DNA of 64,000 nucleotides from an uncultured Spirochaetaceae bacterium (GTDB taxonomy: Bacteria > Spirochaetota > Spirochaetia > Sphaerochaetales > Sphaerochaetaceae). The position numbers were made by a program, and so were the translations under genes. The stretch is from assembly GCA_944389275.1 (NCBI GenBank), contig CALXLT010000022.1, positions 16,524 through 80,523 of the forward strand. The letters run 5' to 3'. Numbering within the stretch: position 1 is the stretch's first letter; each line of letters starts with the position of its first letter. Shown here one piece after another: positions 17,441-24,926 of the stretch. Below the pieces are notes generated by a model that ran no database searches, was not told the origin of the DNA, and was given only the letters and a program-made list of their open reading frames with translations.

Positions 17441-18781
17441 ATGTTTGACAGTATAACGACGAAATTCAGCGGTATCATGAGGACTCTCTCCGGCAAGGGG
17501 AAGATCTCAGAGAAGAACGTACGCGATGCGGTAGAGGAAATCAAGGAAGCTCTCCTTGATGCGGATGTCAATCTCCGCGTCGTCCGCCGTTTCGTCAACT
17601 CGACCCTCGATGAGGCCCTGGGAGAGAAGGTCCTCAAGGCCGTCAATCCCGGACAGCAGTTCACGAAGATCGTCTATGACAAGATGGTCCAGCTTCTTGG
17701 AGGGGATGAGTCCGCGAAGCTCAGCCTGAAGGGAAAGGACACGACATCGGTCATCCTCCTTATGGGCCTTCAGGGCTCCGGAAAGACCACTGCGGCGCAT
17801 AAGCTTGCCCATCTCCTGAAGAAGGATGGACGCTCGGTGATGCTTGTAGCCGCTGACCTCGTGCGCCCCGCAGCCATAACGCAGCTCCAGGTGCTTGGGG
17901 AGAAGGCTGGCGTTCCTGTCTTCACGATTCCAGGCGAGAAGGATCCTGTGAAGGTCGCCGAGGCCGCGATATCAAGGGCAAGGCATGACCTTATAGACAC
18001 CGTCATCATCGATACCTCCGGCCGCATGCACCTTGACCAGGCCCTTATGGAGGAGATTCAGAGGGTAGCGAAGGCATCCAGACCTGATGAGACGCTCTTT
18101 GTCGCTGACGCGATGACAGGACAGAGCGCTGTTGATATCGCGAAGGAGTTCGAGGAGAAGGTCGGGATATCCGGCGTGATCCTCACCAAGTTCGATTCAG
18201 ATACCAGAGGCGGTGCGGCCCTTTCGCTCCGCGCCGTCGTAGGCAAGCCTATCAAGTTCATCGGAACAGGCGAGAAGATGGAGGATCTAGAGGTCTTCCA
18301 TCCTGACCGCATCGCTTCCCGCATACTCGGCATGGGTGATGTCGTATCCCTTGTCGAGAAGGCCCAGGAGCAGTTCGATCAGGAAGAAGCCGAGAAGCTG
18401 CAGAAGAAGATGGAGAAGAACACCTTCGACCTGCAGGATTACCTTGACCAGCTTGAGAAGATGGACAGCATGGGCTCCATAGACAAGCTTATAGACATGA
18501 TCCCTGGCATGAGCGGGAAGATCAGCGAGGACGATATAGATCTCTCGGAGATGAAGAGGGAGAAGGCCATCATCAAGAGCATGACCCGCTTCGAGAGGGA
18601 GAACTATAGGATCATCGGGCCTTCAAGGCGCAAGAGGATCGCCAATGGATCCGGGACATCGGTTGCGGATGTCAACAGGCTCCTGAAGAAGTTCGAGAAG
18701 ACCAAGCTGATGATGAAGAAGGTCATGACAAACAAGAAAATGCAGTCAAGTATGCTGAAGATGTTCGGTATGCAAGGCTAA
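17441..18781 (+). CDS. ffh: Signal recognition particle protein Ffh
   Basis: The GTPase of the signal recognition particle, which carries nascent membrane proteins to FtsY. The 446 residues show an N domain, then G1 GLQGSGKTTAAHKLA near residue 108, DTSGRM (G3) near 190, and TKFDSDTRGGAAL (G4) near 248. A methionine-rich M domain contains MGDVVSLVEKAQE, MIPGM and the signal-peptide/RNA segment SRRKRIANGSGTSVADVNRLLKKF. The start is ATG 17441 behind GGAAGGAAG; an in-frame TTG at 17420 is less likely. It is the first gene of the ribosomal operon, driven by the promoter at 17377-17406. No SRP RNA gene was recognised in the window. Confidence 0.96.
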   Translation: MFDSITTKFSGIMRTLSGKGKISEKNVRDAVEEIKEALLDADVNLRVVRRFVNSTLDEALGEKVLKAVNPGQQFTKIVYDKMVQLLGGDESAKLSLKGKDTTSVILLMGLQGSGKTTAAHKLAHLLKKDGRSVMLVAADLVRPAAITQLQVLGEKAGVPVFTIPGEKDPVKVAEAAISRARHDLIDTVIIDTSGRMHLDQALMEEIQRVAKASRPDETLFVADAMTGQSAVDIAKEFEEKVGISGVILTKFDSDTRGGAALSLRAVVGKPIKFIGTGEKMEDLEVFHPDRIASRILGMGDVVSLVEKAQEQFDQEEAEKLQKKMEKNTFDLQDYLDQLEKMDSMGSIDKLIDMIPGMSGKISEDDIDLSEMKREKAIIKSMTRFERENYRIIGPSRRKRIANGSGTSVADVNRLLKKFEKTKLMMKKVMTNKKMQSSMLKMFGMQG

Positions 18782-18798
18782 AGGATAAGGAGAAAATC

Positions 18799-19059
18799 AT
18801 GAGCACAGCAATGAGACTGAAGCGCTTCGGCACGAAGAAGAGACCTTACTACAGGATCGTCGTACAGGACAGCAGGGTAGCGACATGCTCCAAGACGATC
18901 GATGAGGTCGGAACATATCGCCCGATCGAGGAGAAGGATCAGATCATCCTCAACGAGGAGAAGGTCAAGAGCTGGATCAAGAAGGGTGTCACGGTTTCCC
19001 CGACCGTAAAGGACATACTCAATTCACAGGGCATTACTCTGAGCCGCACTCAGGACTGA
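18799..19059 (+). CDS. rpsP: 30S ribosomal protein S16
   Basis: An 86-residue small-subunit protein with the usual opening MRLKRFGTKKRPYYRIVVQDSR near residue 5 and the IDEVGTYRPIEE segment, then KVKSWIKKGVTVSPTVKDIL. The extra MSTA at the N-terminus is accepted because AAGGAG lies 6 nt before this ATG. It sits 17 nt behind ffh and 15 nt before khpA, in the conserved ffh-rpsP-khpA-rimM-trmD-rplS order. Confidence 0.96.
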   Translation: MSTAMRLKRFGTKKRPYYRIVVQDSRVATCSKTIDEVGTYRPIEEKDQIILNEEKVKSWIKKGVTVSPTVKDILNSQGITLSRTQD

Positions 19060-19074
19060 CGTCCGGAGGCTCTC

Positions 19075-19308
19075 ATGGAGAAGGAACTGGTAGAGTTTTT
19101 GGTCAAGAGCCTTGTTGACAAGCCTGAGGAAGTGAACGTGAATGTCGTCGAGGGAGAGAAATCGACCGTGATCGAGCTTCGCGTTGCAGAGAGCGATATC
19201 GGCAAGGTGATAGGCAAGCAGGGGCGTATAGCTAAGGCGATACGCACTATACTGAGCGCAAGCGCCACGAAGGACGGCAAGCGTGCCGTGCTGGAGATTC
19301 TCGACTGA
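19075..19308 (+). CDS. khpA: KH-domain RNA-binding protein KhpA (YlqC family)
   Basis: A 77-residue single type II KH domain. The GXXG loop is in [18 protein letters not shown] near residues 43-60. In Gram-positive bacteria KhpA pairs with KhpB and affects cell division and small-RNA binding; here only the domain and its operon position can be stated. The ribosome site CGGAGG lies just upstream. The stop overlaps the rimM start (TGATG). Confidence 0.93.
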   Translation: MEKELVEFLVKSLVDKPEEVNVNVVEGEKSTVIELRVAESDIGKVIGKQGRIAKAIRTILSASATKDGKRAVLEILD

Positions 19309-19811
19309 TGGACTCCCTTCTCTCCGCCGCTACAGTCGGCTCGACCCATGGCCTCAAAGGCTATCTGAAGGTCTATTCGCTATCCGGCGAATATGATCAT
19401 CTATGCGCCCTCGACGAATGCATCCTCCGCCTCAAGGATGGAGGGGAGCGCACCGTCAGGGTTGAGGAGGCGAGGTTCTCAGGTTCTCTTTTCCTGATGA
19501 AGTTCGTTTCCTACGATACGCCTGAGAAGGCAAGGAGCCTTACTGGATCGACGATCCTCATACGCCGCGACCAGGCTTCCCCGCTAGAGGAGGGAGAGCT
19601 TTACGTGGCTGACCTGTATGGCCTCGAGGTTATATCCGAGGGACGCAGGGCTGGGGTTGTCGAAAGCACATCGGAGGGCGCACAGGCGCTCTACCTTCAC
19701 GTCAGGACGGAGAACGGCATCCGCCTTGTCCCGTATCTTCCCGTATATATCGGGAAGGTCGATGCGGAGAACGGCACGATCGAGGTCCTCATGCCGGAGC
19801 TTCTTGCATGA
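19308..19811 (+). CDS. rimM: 16S rRNA processing protein RimM
   Basis: A 167-residue maturation factor for the 30S head domain. It has an N-terminal RimM barrel (AATVGSTHGLKGYLKVYSLS near residue 6, the usual G-x-x-G-L-K/R-G-x-x-x-V pattern) and a C-terminal PRC-barrel domain (ELYVADLYGLEVISEGRRAG near 97, ending LVPYLPVYIGKVD). It overlaps khpA by one base and trmD by four (ATGA), so translation is probably coupled. Confidence 0.94.
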   Translation: MDSLLSAATVGSTHGLKGYLKVYSLSGEYDHLCALDECILRLKDGGERTVRVEEARFSGSLFLMKFVSYDTPEKARSLTGSTILIRRDQASPLEEGELYVADLYGLEVISEGRRAGVVESTSEGAQALYLHVRTENGIRLVPYLPVYIGKVDAENGTIEVLMPELLA

Positions 19812-20566
19812 GGATCACGGTCCTTACGCTCTTTCCCGGCATGGTCGAGCCTTTCTTCAGCTCCTCGATAATGAAGAGGGCCGTTGAGAAGGGAATAATC
19901 GAGTACAGCATCGTGGATATCCGCGACTTTGCCGAGGGAGTGCACAGGAAGGCCGATGACATACCATATGGCGGAGGCGCCGGAATGGTGATGATGGCCG
20001 CTCCTGTGGCTGCAGCGATAAAGGCGGCAGGGGCTGAGGGTAGGCGCATAGTCTTCCCGACCCCTTCTGGCCGTATCCTCACGCAGCGTTACGCGGAGGA
20101 GCTTTCCAGGGAGGATGAGCTCTGCTTCATCTGCGGCCACTACGAAGGGCTTGATCAGAGGATCATAGACGAGTACGTGACCGATGAGATATCCATAGGG
20201 GACTATGTCCTGTCCTCCGGAGAGAGCGCCGCGGTTGTCATAATCGACGCGCTTTACCGGCTTGTGGATGGAGTCATAGCCGAGGAAAGCCTTGAGGATG
20301 AGAGTTTTTCCTCAGGGCTCCTGGAATACCCTCAGTACACGCGTCCTGAGAGGTATTGCATGAAATCTGTGCCTAGTGTATTATTATCCGGTCATCACCG
20401 CCATATTACCGAATGGCGATGCATGAAAAGGCTGGAAAAAACGATGCTCAACCGGCCAGATCTGCTCTCTGATGCCTCTCTCAGCATCGAGGAGCGAAGA
20501 ACTTTATTGAAGATACTGAATAATGATAAGGGGACTTGTCAGAGATGGACATTATCAGAGCTATAG
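19808..20566 (+). CDS. trmD: tRNA (guanine-37-N1)-methyltransferase
   Basis: 252 residues; it methylates G37 of tRNAs reading CNN codons, which prevents frameshifting. The SPOUT knot motifs are present: [13 protein letters not shown] near residue 57, [16 protein letters not shown] near 111, and the SAM-binding [20 protein letters not shown] near 136. The C-terminal region [10 protein letters not shown] follows. Its last 22 bases overlap rplS, which is unusual but real: both frames carry full-length conserved proteins. Confidence 0.96.
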   Translation: MRITVLTLFPGMVEPFFSSSIMKRAVEKGIIEYSIVDIRDFAEGVHRKADDIPYGGGAGMVMMAAPVAAAIKAAGAEGRRIVFPTPSGRILTQRYAEELSREDELCFICGHYEGLDQRIIDEYVTDEISIGDYVLSSGESAAVVIIDALYRLVDGVIAEESLEDESFSSGLLEYPQYTRPERYCMKSVPSVLLSGHHRHITEWRCMKRLEKTMLNRPDLLSDASLSIEERRTLLKILNNDKGTCQRWTLSEL

Positions 20567-20901
20567 AAGCTAAGCAGATCAAGGAGAATGCCGAGAATTT
20601 CAGCGTTGGCGATACCGTCCGTGTTTCCTTCAAGATCGTTGAGGGCGCTACGGAAAGGATCCAGGTATTCGAGGGCATTGTAATCGCGAAGAACAACACA
20701 GGCATCAGAAGGACTTTCGTTGTCAGGAAGATCAGCTATGGTGTTGGCGTCGAGAGAATCTTCCCTCTCCACTCTCCTCGCATCGAGAAGATCGAGGTCG
20801 TCCGCCGTGGCCGCGTCAGGAGGGCAAAGCTTTATTACCTCCGCTCACGCGTCGGCAAGGCCGCGAAGGTGCCAGAGCTTATCATCAAGAAGAATGCGTA
20901 A
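20545..20901 (+). CDS. rplS: 50S ribosomal protein L19
   Basis: A 118-residue large-subunit protein at the 30S-50S interface. Characteristic segments are [16 protein letters not shown] near residue 19, [33 protein letters not shown], and [14 protein letters not shown] near 87. ATG 20545 is chosen over TTG 20536 because AAGGGG (20528-20533) fits it better and homologues begin here. It is the last gene of the operon, and a strong terminator follows at 20911. Confidence 0.96.
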   Translation: MDIIRAIEAKQIKENAENFSVGDTVRVSFKIVEGATERIQVFEGIVIAKNNTGIRRTFVVRKISYGVGVERIFPLHSPRIEKIEVVRRGRVRRAKLYYLRSRVGKAAKVPELIIKKNA

Positions 20902-20910
20902 GCAGACAGA

Positions 20911-20942
20911 AGGCTTCACATTGCGTGAAGCCTTTTTTCTTT
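20911..20942 (+). terminator. Intrinsic terminator of the ffh-rplS operon
   Basis: A 9-bp stem, AGGCTTCAC (20911-20919) with GTGAAGCCT (20925-20933) and a 5-nt loop, followed by TTTTTCTTTT. Confidence 0.95.
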
Positions 20943-20970
20943 TCCAAGCCTCTGATAATATATCGTTGTC

Positions 20971-21417
20971 ATGAAGAGAACAGGTAGGAAGCAGAGAGGA
21001 CAGGAGAGAGGCAAGCAGAGGCGCAGGAAGGAAGCTATATCGGGCTTCTCCACGCTCAATCAGGTCGCTGGCGTCTCACGTCCCAAGCCCCATCATTCAT
21101 CGCTCCCTGTAGAGGAGCCGAAGAGCATCGTAGAGCCTCATCCCGTATGCCAGTACTGCGGGACGGAGATCGACACGATCGCCTCGTCGCTGTCCACGCC
21201 CGAAGGCGGATACGCTCACTTTGATTGCGTGCTTTCCTATCTGAGGGAAGGCGAGCATCTCGGTGAAGGCGAGATGATCTCATATATAGGAGCCGGCGCG
21301 TTCGGAGTCATCGGCAAGGATGAGGAGGGGCGCCCGGTAATCATCCGCCGCATACAGTATGAGAGCATTGAGCGCTACAAGGGCATGAAGGAATACGTGT
21401 CGGGGCTCAAGCGATGA
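20971..21417 (+). CDS. Conserved hypothetical Cys/His protein
   Basis: A 148-residue protein I do not recognise. The first 25 residues are extremely basic (RKQRGQERGKQRRRKE). A possible metal site follows: CQYCGTEID near residue 57 and HFDC near 80. The rest is a compact globular segment with IGAGAFGVIGKDEEGRPVIIRRI near residue 107. It could be an RNA-binding zinc protein, but that is inference. It overlaps coaD by ATGA. No Shine-Dalgarno is seen; the TAATAT at 20956-20961 lies 9 nt before the ATG. Confidence 0.75.
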   Translation: MKRTGRKQRGQERGKQRRRKEAISGFSTLNQVAGVSRPKPHHSSLPVEEPKSIVEPHPVCQYCGTEIDTIASSLSTPEGGYAHFDCVLSYLREGEHLGEGEMISYIGAGAFGVIGKDEEGRPVIIRRIQYESIERYKGMKEYVSGLKR

Positions 21418-21905
21418 GAAGGGCGATGTTTCCAGGATCATTCGATCCTCCTACGATGGGCCATATAAACATAATCGAGCGCGCCGCGGCTCTTTTTGAT
21501 GAGCTATATGTGGTTGTCGCCGACAATATCTCGAAGAAATGCATGTTCACCGCGGAGGAGCGCAAGGCGATGATCGAGGAGTCGCTCCCGGATGTGAGGA
21601 ATATGCGCGTGATGATATACCAGGGGCTTACCGTTGACTTCGCCGCCGAGCATGATATCTCGGTGATAATCCGCGGCGTCAGGGCCATGGCTGATTTCGC
21701 ATATGAGTTCGAGCTCGCCATGACCAACAAGATGCTCAACCCGCGCGTTGACGTGCTTTTCATCCCCACCGATCCCAAGTACTTCATAATCCGCTCATCC
21801 CAGATCAAGGAGATGGCGCGCTTCGGCGCTGATTTCTCTCCTATGGTACCAGAGCCGGTGCAGAGGCGCATGAAGGAAAAGATGAAGGATATCTCGTTGC
21901 AGTAA
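21414..21905 (+). CDS. coaD: Phosphopantetheine adenylyltransferase
   Basis: 163 residues; transfers AMP to 4'-phosphopantetheine in coenzyme A synthesis. The nucleotidyltransferase motif FPGSFDPPTMGHINIIERAA is at residue 6 (the His of T-x-G-H is present), followed by LTVDFAAEHDISVIIRGVRAMADF near 72 and the late IIRSSQIKEMARFG near 123. Together with coaX at the start of the window it supplies two steps of CoA synthesis from separate loci. Translation is coupled to the upstream hypothetical gene by the ATGA overlap. Confidence 0.96.
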   Translation: MRRAMFPGSFDPPTMGHINIIERAAALFDELYVVVADNISKKCMFTAEERKAMIEESLPDVRNMRVMIYQGLTVDFAAEHDISVIIRGVRAMADFAYEFELAMTNKMLNPRVDVLFIPTDPKYFIIRSSQIKEMARFGADFSPMVPEPVQRRMKEKMKDISLQ

Positions 21906-21947
21906 AGGAAAATAGTACATAATGTGCAAAAATTTCGGCAAAGTGTA

Positions 21948-21976
21948 TTGACTCTTATCCGACTTTACTGTTAAAT
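21948..21976 (+). promoter_or_regulatory. Promoter of tRNA-Tyr
   Basis: The -35 is TTGACT (21948-21953), the spacer is 17 bp, and the -10 is TTAAAT (21971-21976). The predicted start is near 21983, seven bases before the mature tRNA. Confidence 0.7.
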
Positions 21977-21989
21977 ATCAGCGTTCAAT

Positions 21990-22071
21990 GGAGAGGTTCC
22001 CGAGCGGTCAAAGGGGGCAGACTGTAAATCTGTTGGCTTAGCCTTCGAAGGTCCGAATCCTTCTCTCTCCA
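21990..22071 (+). tRNA. tRNA-Tyr (anticodon GTA), type II
   Basis: An 82-nt tRNA with a long variable arm. Acceptor GGAGAGG pairs with TCTCTCC (one G-U), the anticodon stem CAGA/TCTG encloses CTGTAAA with anticodon GTA, and the T-arm is GAAGG-TCCGAAT-CCTTC. The discriminator is A and CCA is not encoded. Confidence 0.95.
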
Positions 22072-22074
22072 CTC

Positions 22075-22109
22075 AGCCATATACATTTTCGTATATGGCT
22101 TATTTTTTT
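22075..22109 (+). terminator. Intrinsic terminator of tRNA-Tyr
   Basis: A perfect 10-bp stem, AGCCATATAC (22075-22084) and GTATATGGCT (22091-22100), with a 6-nt loop and followed by TATTTTTTT. Confidence 0.95.
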
Positions 22110-22209
22110 GATGCGATAACGCGTCGTGGGCCTTCGGTGCATATATCTCATTGAATTCCTTAGTGGTATGGTATGATTGAAGCGTTTTTCCTTTCACGAG
22201 GGAGTGGAC

Positions 22210-22911
22210 ATGAGAAAAGCGTCATTGCTGCTGCTTGCCATTCTCCTGCCGCTCAGCCTGTACGCGTCATCGGGCTTGAATGTCGGCATAGAAGGCGGCT
22301 ACACGATGGGATTCTACGACCAGCGAGGCGGAGAGCGGCCTTTCCGGGAATTCTCAATGGGACATGCGTTCGAGCTGGCCATTCCTGTGGAATACCGGGT
22401 CAACGGCTGGTTCAGCGTCGCCTCGGGATTGAGGTATATAGGCAAGCCGTACAATATGGCGGAGGACACCACTGCAGCGGGCGGATTCGATTTCTACAGC
22501 TCCCGCAATGTAAGCCATTTCCTGGAGGTGCCGGTCTCTGCGAGGTTCTCGCTCGGAAACGGCACGATGCGCGGCTTTCTGGGCGCTGGCGCGTGCATAG
22601 GCGTCAGGTTCCTCTCGACAGAGAGCGGCAGGCTGAATTCCCAGGGATTTTTGACGACAGCAGGCACGGATCCTGGCTTCTGGGGAGCTTCAGAGCTCAA
22701 TCCGTCAAGCGATAACCTATTCGACGCCGGGCTTCTTGCAGAGGCCGGGTTCGGCTGCAGGCTCGGCGGCGGCGAGCTTATCATAAGCGCTAGGTACCAG
22801 TATTCATTCACATCGCTTGACAGGGAATACCAGAAGGGCCTGGTATACAGGTACATCGACACGCTGAGCGTAACAGCAGGCTACAGCTTCAGCATCGGAG
22901 GCGGAAAATGA
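22210..22911 (+). CDS. Outer-membrane beta-barrel protein, cassette copy 1
   Basis: About 233 residues: signal peptide (MRKASLLLLAILLPLSLYAS) and alternating amphipathic strands typical of a small porin-like barrel (FSVASGLRYIGKP, HFLEVPVSARFSLGNG, GFLGAGACIGVRFLS, LIISARYQYSFTSL). It ends in GYSFSIGGGK. The ATG at 22210 has GAGGGAG about 7 nt upstream; an in-frame TTG at 22177 is unsupported. It overlaps the next gene (an S41 protease) by ATGA. The gene at 31328-32020 is a paralogue sharing these blocks and the same GGGK end, followed by the same kind of protease. Function unknown. Confidence 0.78.
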   Translation: MRKASLLLLAILLPLSLYASSGLNVGIEGGYTMGFYDQRGGERPFREFSMGHAFELAIPVEYRVNGWFSVASGLRYIGKPYNMAEDTTAAGGFDFYSSRNVSHFLEVPVSARFSLGNGTMRGFLGAGACIGVRFLSTESGRLNSQGFLTTAGTDPGFWGASELNPSSDNLFDAGLLAEAGFGCRLGGGELIISARYQYSFTSLDREYQKGLVYRYIDTLSVTAGYSFSIGGGK

Positions 22912-24311
22912 TCAGGAAAGCATTTCTTATAGCCTTCGCGGCGCTGCTGCTTCTCTCGGGTTGCCGCCCTGGGATCACGATGAGAGACGGGAATCCTGAG
23001 ATCACCACATGGGCAGGGTTCTTCTCCTCATGGTGGTCGGGGATGAACGCGAACTACGTTTTCTGGGATCTCGACTCGCCCGGGAACGAGTGGGACACAG
23101 TATATGAAGAGACGCTCCCGAAGATGGAGAGGTATGGGGTTATCGGGAGCTCCGCAGCATCCGACAAGGCGGCCATAAGGGATCTCTACGATATCGTGAA
23201 GACCCTCAAGGACGGGCATTATGTGCTCACGATAAGCAACGGCAAGGGGATTACGGGAAACTTCCGCCCGGTTTACTGCCGGGTGATGCGTAATGCCGGC
23301 ATGACCGATGACGAGATCTTCGAGGCGCAGCTCACTCCATCCCCGGAGACATACTCGAGGCTCATCGAGGAGAGTGATTTCCATTCTGAGAATACCGCGG
23401 CGATAATGGAGCGCGTATTCGGCATCGCGGGAGCCTCTGGAACAGCAGGCCTCAGCCGTGGGTTCGGGCCGGCGGAGGGCGGCCCTGCACACTATTTCAG
23501 CAGAGCCGGATACGTCAAGACGCCTTCTGGCCTGATGATAGGCGAGGAGAGCGTGGGTGATTTCTCGTTATTCGTCGGCATGACGGATGATGATATCCTC
23601 TATCTCGGCTTCTCAGGCTTCTCTCTTTCGGCGTTCGTGGATGATGCCACGCAGAACGGAGATGATGCTGACGCGTGGTCGCTGAGGGTCTATGACCTTG
23701 TAAAGGAGTATGCATCCATCATACTGGACTATGAGAACGGGAAGGCGGATCTTGGTGGCATCATCATCGACCTCAGGGGAAACGGCGGCGGCGATCCCAT
23801 GGATTTCTCCCTTTTGTGGAGCCCTCTGCTTCCCGAGGATCTCACTGTTGCCCGCATAAGGATCAAGACGAGCGACAACAGGCTCAGCTATTCGCTGTGG
23901 CATGATATGGAGATAGAAGGCAGGAGCGCCAATGGTTCAGGCAAGGCCCTGAAGCTGCCTATCGCCGTCCTTGTGAATCCCCGCTCGGTCTCATGCAGTG
24001 AGATCAGCACGATGGCGTTCATGGCGATGAGGGATACATACGGCGCTGACGTGAGGATCATAGGTGGCACCACCGCAGGGGGCAATGGCCCGCTTGCCGC
24101 GAATGAGATCCTGAACGCCGGCACTTTCCAGGTCGGGGAGAGCAGGACAAGATGCGCGGGGATTGAGCTGCGATATATCGATGGCAGGAGCTTTGAGGGA
24201 ATCGGGATCGCCCCGGATATCCCCGTCAGCTTCAATTATGGATCGTTCATGAGCGGTACCGACGCAAGGCTCCGCGTAGCCTTCGATTCCATAAGAAGCA
24301 GGATGTATTGA
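22908..24311 (+). CDS. S41-family peptidase, predicted lipoprotein, cassette copy 1
   Basis: 467 residues. The N-terminus is a lipoprotein signal (FAALLLLSGC, lipobox Cys at residue 19). The S41 (tail-specific/IRBP-like) core follows: KDGHYVLTIS near residue 101, GGIIIDLRGNGGGDPMDF near 283, and the nucleophile region NPRSVSCSEISTMAF near 360, then IIGGTTAGGNG. The N-terminal block MNANYVFWDLDSPGNEWD near 43 is almost identical in the second copy at 32017-33366. It is probably tethered in the periplasm and may process or clip a partner of the barrel encoded just upstream. No PDZ domain is apparent. Confidence 0.82.
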   Translation: MIRKAFLIAFAALLLLSGCRPGITMRDGNPEITTWAGFFSSWWSGMNANYVFWDLDSPGNEWDTVYEETLPKMERYGVIGSSAASDKAAIRDLYDIVKTLKDGHYVLTISNGKGITGNFRPVYCRVMRNAGMTDDEIFEAQLTPSPETYSRLIEESDFHSENTAAIMERVFGIAGASGTAGLSRGFGPAEGGPAHYFSRAGYVKTPSGLMIGEESVGDFSLFVGMTDDDILYLGFSGFSLSAFVDDATQNGDDADAWSLRVYDLVKEYASIILDYENGKADLGGIIIDLRGNGGGDPMDFSLLWSPLLPEDLTVARIRIKTSDNRLSYSLWHDMEIEGRSANGSGKALKLPIAVLVNPRSVSCSEISTMAFMAMRDTYGADVRIIGGTTAGGNGPLAANEILNAGTFQVGESRTRCAGIELRYIDGRSFEGIGIAPDIPVSFNYGSFMSGTDARLRVAFDSIRSRMY

Positions 24312-24360
24312 GCTCTTTCCTCTTAGCATATAGAATTCCCGAGTACCGAAATGGAGGTAT

Positions 24361-24456
24361 ATGGCTGGTAGATGCGATCTGAATCCCTCTCTCAGCTCCA
24401 AGCCTCCTCAGGGAGGCTTTTCATATGTCCGGATGCTTCTACGAAAATGGCCTTAG
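24361..24456 (+). CDS. Possible 31-codon leader ORF ahead of the YkgJ-like gene
   Basis: ATG 24361 is preceded by GGAGG (24353-24357) at 3 nt spacing. The frame runs to TAG at 24456, covering the hairpin that holds the ribosome site of the next gene and overlapping that gene's start. The peptide has no recognisable homology. It could serve as a translated leader that opens the hairpin, or it may be chance. Confidence 0.3.
   Translation: MAGRCDLNPSLSSKPPQGGFSYVRMLLRKWP
24400..24422 (+). promoter_or_regulatory. Hairpin enclosing the ribosome site of the YkgJ-like gene
   Basis: A perfect 8-bp stem, AAGCCTCC (24400-24407) and GGAGGCTT (24412-24419), closed by a 4-nt loop and followed by only a few T. 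The 3' arm contains the GGAGG that serves ATG 24425, so the structure could both weakly end the upstream S41 transcript and mask the start. Confidence 0.6.
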
Positions 24457-24883
24457 GTTCGAATGCCAGCGCTGCCTGTACTGCTGCTCCGCAGAGCCGG
24501 GCTATGTCTATCTTTCCCGTGAGGATATAATCAGCGGCGCCAACGCGACGGCGCTTTCCCCTCGTGATTTCATCTCCGTTTACTGCCGCGTGATTGATTT
24601 CGGCACGTTCTCCATGGTCTCTCTGAAGGAGAAGGAGAACTACGACTGCATCTTCCTCACCAAGGATGGTTGCTCGATATACCAGTCGCGTCCGCTGCAG
24701 TGCAGGACGTATCCGTTCTGGCCCAGCGTGATAGAGAGCAGGGAGAGCTGGGAAAGAGAAGGACGCTCATGCCCGGGGATCGGCAAGGGGAAGGCCCTCC
24801 CGCGCGAGGAGATAGAGAGAAGGGCATCTCTCAGGACCGAGCCGTATATGATACTTAAGGGAAAGGATATCTGGCAGGAGTGA
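24425..24883 (+). CDS. YkgJ-type cysteine-cluster protein
   Basis: A 152-residue protein of the YkgJ / zinc- or iron-chelating CxxCxxCC family. The cluster is ECQRCLYCCS near residue 14, and the later conserved segments are CIFLTKDGCSIYQSRPLQCRTYPFWPS near 64-91 and CPGIGKG near 110. The family is predicted to bind a metal or Fe-S cluster; its role is not established. The ribosome site GGAGG (24412-24416) lies inside a stable hairpin. It sits 43 nt before dnaG and could be cotranscribed with it. Confidence 0.88.
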   Translation: MSGCFYENGLRFECQRCLYCCSAEPGYVYLSREDIISGANATALSPRDFISVYCRVIDFGTFSMVSLKEKENYDCIFLTKDGCSIYQSRPLQCRTYPFWPSVIESRESWEREGRSCPGIGKGKALPREEIERRASLRTEPYMILKGKDIWQE

Positions 24884-24926
24884 CTATCTTTCCTTTCATT
24901 GCTATATTCTATACTGGAGTCTTGTT

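Noticed and set aside
24350..24400. tRNA-like D-arm (GCTGGTAGA) and CTCC/GGAG pairing ahead of the YkgJ gene
   Set aside because: No anticodon arm or T-arm can be built and the total length is too short; treated as leader sequence.
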